Assembly: GCA_012719555.1 (NCBI GenBank)
Contig: JAAYAE010000288.1
Span: 1 to 24,595 of the forward strand
Origin: Acholeplasmataceae bacterium
GTDB lineage: Bacteria > Bacillota > Negativicutes > Acidaminococcales > Acidaminococcaceae
DNA: 24,595 nt
Direction of reading: 5' to 3'
Shown piece after piece: positions 22,053-24,595 of this stretch. The notes under the pieces are model-generated. The model saw only the letters and a program-made list of their open reading frames with translations, was not told where the DNA came from and made no database searches. Positions within the stretch are counted from its first letter, which is position 1. Each line of letters starts with the position of its first letter. Made by a program: the position numbers and the translations under genes.

Positions 22053-22388
22053 TTAATAGTTTCTGCGACCAGGTCTTTCAACCCCCACAGTATTGGGAAC
22101 ATAAAGTACAAGCTGGGGAGTAACCAATTCAACTTTGGCTCCCACAGTATAACAAACACCAGTTAAATAGTCGGCAACGCGCGTGCTTGATGCCTCATCT
22201 AAATCAACATAAGAAATTAAAAGTGTATCACCATTCATAAGAGCATCTGCATACTCTTGCACATCATTAAAATTTCTAGGAGTCCTAATGCGCATATTAA
22301 GAGACGGAGTTTCCACTAATACAGGTCCGCTTGTCTCTGTTTCATACGTATCATTAAACAGCCTTGCTGCACTTCTCAGATTCACCAT
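22053..22388 (-). CDS. Short SepF-like cell division protein
   Basis: The 111-residue product has the SepF (DUF552) core at about 36-102: TPRNFNDVQEYADALMNGD, ISYVDLDEASSTRVADYLTGVCY, and VTPQLVLYVPNTVGVE. SepF links FtsZ to the membrane and to septal assembly. This protein is shorter than typical SepF (about 140-150 residues); the N-terminal membrane-targeting helix and linker are reduced to about 30 residues, beginning MVNLRSAARLFND. It is not in the usual ftsZ/yggS/yggT neighbourhood but alone between dnaE and typA, with its own promoter and terminator. AGGAGG is 5 nt before the ATG. It may be the only SepF or a second paralogue. Confidence 0.82.
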   Translation of the reverse strand: MVNLRSAARLFNDTYETETSGPVLVETPSLNMRIRTPRNFNDVQEYADALMNGDTLLISYVDLDEASSTRVADYLTGVCYTVGAKVELVTPQLVLYVPNTVGVERPGRRNY

Positions 22389-22423
22389 ACTCGCCTCCTA
22401 ACTCATTACTGATATATACGCTC

Positions 22424-22453
22424 ATTATACTCTGAAATATTCCAAAAAGTCAA
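22424..22453 (-). promoter_or_regulatory. Promoter of the sepF-like gene
   Basis: On the minus strand TTGACT (22448-22453) and TATAAT (22424-22429) are separated by 18 nt. GTCAATTGAC, a 10-bp palindrome, overlaps the -35 box. Confidence 0.7.
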
Positions 22454-22469
22454 TTGACACCTATGTTTA

Positions 22470-24290
22470 TCAGTCTTTTTTACTGCGAGAACGTTGTCTG
22501 CCACGCTCTACTCTATCTAGAATCGTTTTACGCATACGAATGCTCTTAGGTGTAACTTCGACTAACTCATCATCATTAATTTGCTCTAAAGCTTGCTCTA
22601 AAGAAAATGTTCTGGGCGGGATCAAATGTACGCTATCATCACTGCCACTGGCACGCATATTACTAACATGCTTTTTCTTACAAGGGTTAATATCCATATC
22701 ATCTTCACGAGAGTTCTCACCGATGATTTGACCTTCATAAATCTTTTGGTTAGGAACTACAAACATAACGCCGCGTTCTTGACACTTATCAATACCATAA
22801 GGAGTAACTTCACCTGTCTCAAAGGCCACCAAAGAACCGCGAGTACGTCCGGGAATATCACCCTTGTAGTCTGCCCAGCCGGCAAAAACGTGATTCATGA
22901 TGCCATTACCCTTAGTATCTGTCAAAAATTGATTGCGGAAACCGATCAAACCACGAGCAGGAATATTGAATTCCATACGCAAATAGCCAGCCATTTCCGT
23001 CATATTTAATAATTCAGCTTTACGTAATCCCAAACCTTCCATAACAGCACCCATAAAATCTTGTGGAACGTCTATGGTCAAAGCTTCCATTGGTTCTTGT
23101 AACTTGCCTTCTTCATTTCTATGCATAATTACTTTTGGTTTACCAACCTGTAGTTCAAATCCTTCACGACGCATAGATTCAATCAATACAGATAGATGTA
23201 ACTCGCCACGACCGGATACCTTAAAAGCATCAGGGGTTTCAGTCTCTTCCAATTTCATACTTACATTAGTTTCCATTTCTTTAAACAAACGGTCACGCAA
23301 ATGACGGCTTGTAACAAAGGTTCCTTCACGCCCGGCAAAAGCACTGGTGTTAACGGAGAAAACCATGGATAAGGTTGGTTCATCAATTTTAATTCCGTGC
23401 AGAATTTCAGGATTTTCTAAATCTGCAATGGTGTCGCCAATTTCAGCATCAGGTAAACCTATTAAGGCGATAATATCACCGGCACCGGCTTCTTGTGCTT
23501 CTATACGTTTCAGTCCTTGATAAGAATAAAGACGACCTATTTTGGCTTTTTTGCTGGTTTCTTCATGCATTAAAGTAATATTTTCCCCATTGTGAATGGT
23601 ACCACGAAGAATACGGCCAACCACAATACGGCCAACATAGTCATCATAGTCAAGTGTATTTACAAGCATCTGCAAGGGTGCTTCCAAATCCACATTAGGA
23701 GCAGGAATATTTTCCAATATAACCTTGAACAAAGGTTCCAAGTTGTCGCTAGGGTCATCCATAGCTAGTTTAGCATAACCGCTGCGAGCAGATGCTAAAA
23801 CTACCGGGAACTCCAATTGCTCATCAGTAGCCTCAAGTTCAATAAATAAATCCAAAACCTCATCAATTACTTCTGTTACACGTTGATCAGGACGGTCAAT
23901 TTTATTGATAACAACAATTGGTTTCAAATGTTGTTCTAATGCTTTACGCAATACATACTTTGTTTGAGGCATTGGTCCTTCGTAAGCATCAACTAGGAGC
24001 AACACACCATCTACCATAGTTAATACACGTTCTACCTCGCCGCCAAAGTCAGCATGACCCGGTGTATCCAAAATATTTATTTTGGTCCCGTTATGCATAA
24101 CTGCGGTATTCTTAGCCAAAATAGTAATACCACGTTCACGTTCTTGGTCATTAGAATCCATGACCCTTTCTTGTACATATTCATTAGCACGGAAAATGCC
24201 GCTTTGTTTTAACATAGCGTCCACTAATGTTGTCTTACCATGGTCAACGTGGGCTATAATGGCGATGTTGCGCAAATCATTTCTAATCAT
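22470..24290 (-). CDS. typA: Ribosome-associated GTPase TypA/BipA
   Basis: TypA is a translational GTPase that binds the 70S ribosome and helps 50S assembly and growth under stress such as cold. The 606-residue length is standard. Motifs seen: P-loop AHVDHGKT (13-20), the switch I block ERERGITI (50-57), DTPG (75-78) and NKID (129-132). EF-G-like domains follow, and the C-terminal BipA-specific domain contains GRGELHLSVLIE and the RARGLIGFRNQF-type block (PARGLIGFRNQFL). GAGGAG lies about 9 nt before the ATG. Transcription appears to start at a perfect-consensus promoter about 85 nt upstream, with a terminator-like hairpin in between. Confidence 0.97.
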   Translation of the reverse strand: MIRNDLRNIAIIAHVDHGKTTLVDAMLKQSGIFRANEYVQERVMDSNDQERERGITILAKNTAVMHNGTKINILDTPGHADFGGEVERVLTMVDGVLLLVDAYEGPMPQTKYVLRKALEQHLKPIVVINKIDRPDQRVTEVIDEVLDLFIELEATDEQLEFPVVLASARSGYAKLAMDDPSDNLEPLFKVILENIPAPNVDLEAPLQMLVNTLDYDDYVGRIVVGRILRGTIHNGENITLMHEETSKKAKIGRLYSYQGLKRIEAQEAGAGDIIALIGLPDAEIGDTIADLENPEILHGIKIDEPTLSMVFSVNTSAFAGREGTFVTSRHLRDRLFKEMETNVSMKLEETETPDAFKVSGRGELHLSVLIESMRREGFELQVGKPKVIMHRNEEGKLQEPMEALTIDVPQDFMGAVMEGLGLRKAELLNMTEMAGYLRMEFNIPARGLIGFRNQFLTDTKGNGIMNHVFAGWADYKGDIPGRTRGSLVAFETGEVTPYGIDKCQERGVMFVVPNQKIYEGQIIGENSREDDMDINPCKKKHVSNMRASGSDDSVHLIPPRTFSLEQALEQINDDELVEVTPKSIRMRKTILDRVERGRQRSRSKKD

Positions 24291-24310
24291 AAAACCGTTT
24301 CTCCTCTACA

Positions 24311-24353
24311 AATAAAATCAAGAAAAGAGGATGCTGTCAAGAAGCATCCTCTT
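24311..24353 (-). terminator. Terminator-like hairpin in the typA leader
   Basis: AAGAGGATGCT (24325-24335) pairs exactly with AGCATCCTCTT (24343-24353) around a 7-nt loop. On the minus strand it is followed by TTCTTGATTTTATTT. It could end the upstream dctM transcript, but it lies downstream of the typA promoter and so may also attenuate typA. Confidence 0.7.
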
Positions 24354-24378
24354 CTACAGTTTGTTTACTGACTAAGTA

Positions 24379-24407
24379 ATTATAGTCTTTTTAGTCTTAT
24401 GTGTCAA
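24379..24407 (-). promoter_or_regulatory. Perfect-consensus promoter for typA
   Basis: On the minus strand TTGACA (24402-24407) and TATAAT (24379-24384) match consensus fully and are separated by 17 nt. The predicted start is near 24372, about 20 nt before the hairpin at 24353-24325. Confidence 0.85.
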
Positions 24408-24426
24408 TTATATAGGAAAGAAATTA

Positions 24427-24595
24427 TTATTTAAGAACTCCCGGCAGCCAAGTTGCAATTCCCGGGAAAAAGCATAATAGTAAAATTTCGAAGGCCATTA
24501 CTAGGGCAAAAGGTATTGCGCCCCTAACTATTTCTGTCATTTTGCTATTAGGGCTAATTCCTTGCAAAACAAAGAGATTCATACCAACAGGCGGT
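24427..24595 (-). CDS. dctM: TRAP transporter large permease (DctM), 3' end
   Basis: The last 55 codons of a gene running in from the right edge are visible. They translate to PPVGMNLFVLQGIS, then MTEIVRGAIPFALVMAFEILLL and FFPGIATWLPGVL before TAA at 24427-24429. The PPVGxNLFV start and the FPxIATWLP ending are characteristic of the DctM large membrane subunit of TRAP transporters, which import dicarboxylates and other organic acids using a sodium or proton gradient and a periplasmic binding protein. The rest, with the small permease and binding protein, should lie outside the window. Confidence 0.9.
   Translation of the reverse strand, partial: PPVGMNLFVLQGISPNSKMTEIVRGAIPFALVMAFEILLLCFFPGIATWLPGVLK

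Overview
The window is a compact, low-GC bacterial chromosome segment with sigma-A type promoters, strong Shine-Dalgarno sites and rho-independent terminators. The gene families suggest an anaerobic Firmicute, most likely of the class Negativicutes: an electron-transfer flavoprotein whose alpha subunit carries a ferredoxin domain, a TRAP transporter, a secreted protein with a copper-amine-oxidase-N type domain, a Dat-like transaminase and a clostridial-type ECF S component. This placement is inference from gene content, not a database match.

Layout. (1) 1-3740: an orphan promoter/terminator pair at the left edge, then two secreted proteins of unknown role flanking a small transaldolase (all minus strand), then an exported TlpA-like thioredoxin (plus). 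(2) 3740-4800: queC for queuosine precursor synthesis and a small uncharacterised ORF. (3) 4831-10645: an accessory catabolic locus. A minus-strand operon reads atuA-like (DUF1446), AtuA C-terminal-domain protein, class III CoA-transferase, CitMHS carboxylate transporter, and ends in a hairpin. A LacI-family regulator is divergent from it across a 446-bp intergenic region that holds promoters, palindromes and a possible small RNA or leader. (4) 10770-11043: tRNA-Leu(CAA) with its own promoter and terminator. (5) 11102-14266: a Dat-like fold-type-IV transaminase homologue that has lost its catalytic lysine, coupled to an ECF-type S component; divergent from these are a stand-alone pyruvate-kinase alpha/beta domain protein and an acyltransferase-3 membrane protein. 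(6) 14304-24595: a minus-strand housekeeping stretch of pyk, a 65-residue small protein, etfA with a ferredoxin domain, etfB, dnaE, a short SepF-like protein, typA, and the 3' end of a TRAP large permease (dctM).

How the genes work together. The clearest functional unit is the region-3 operon. A citrate-type carboxylate would be imported, activated with CoA by the CaiB/BaiF transferase, and acted on by the two AtuA-type polypeptides under LacI-family control. No characterised pathway that I can name matches this exact set, so it is the best candidate for an undescribed system. Other notable points are the transaminase lacking its Schiff-base lysine and substrate-binding residues, a terminator-like hairpin between a perfect-consensus promoter and typA, and a pyruvate kinase whose swivelling domain has Ser in place of the phospho-acceptor His.

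Several genes appear to start at TTG codons (1238, 3138, 9635, 13135), and the starts given here follow Shine-Dalgarno placement. Nothing looks like an insertion sequence, prophage or CRISPR array.
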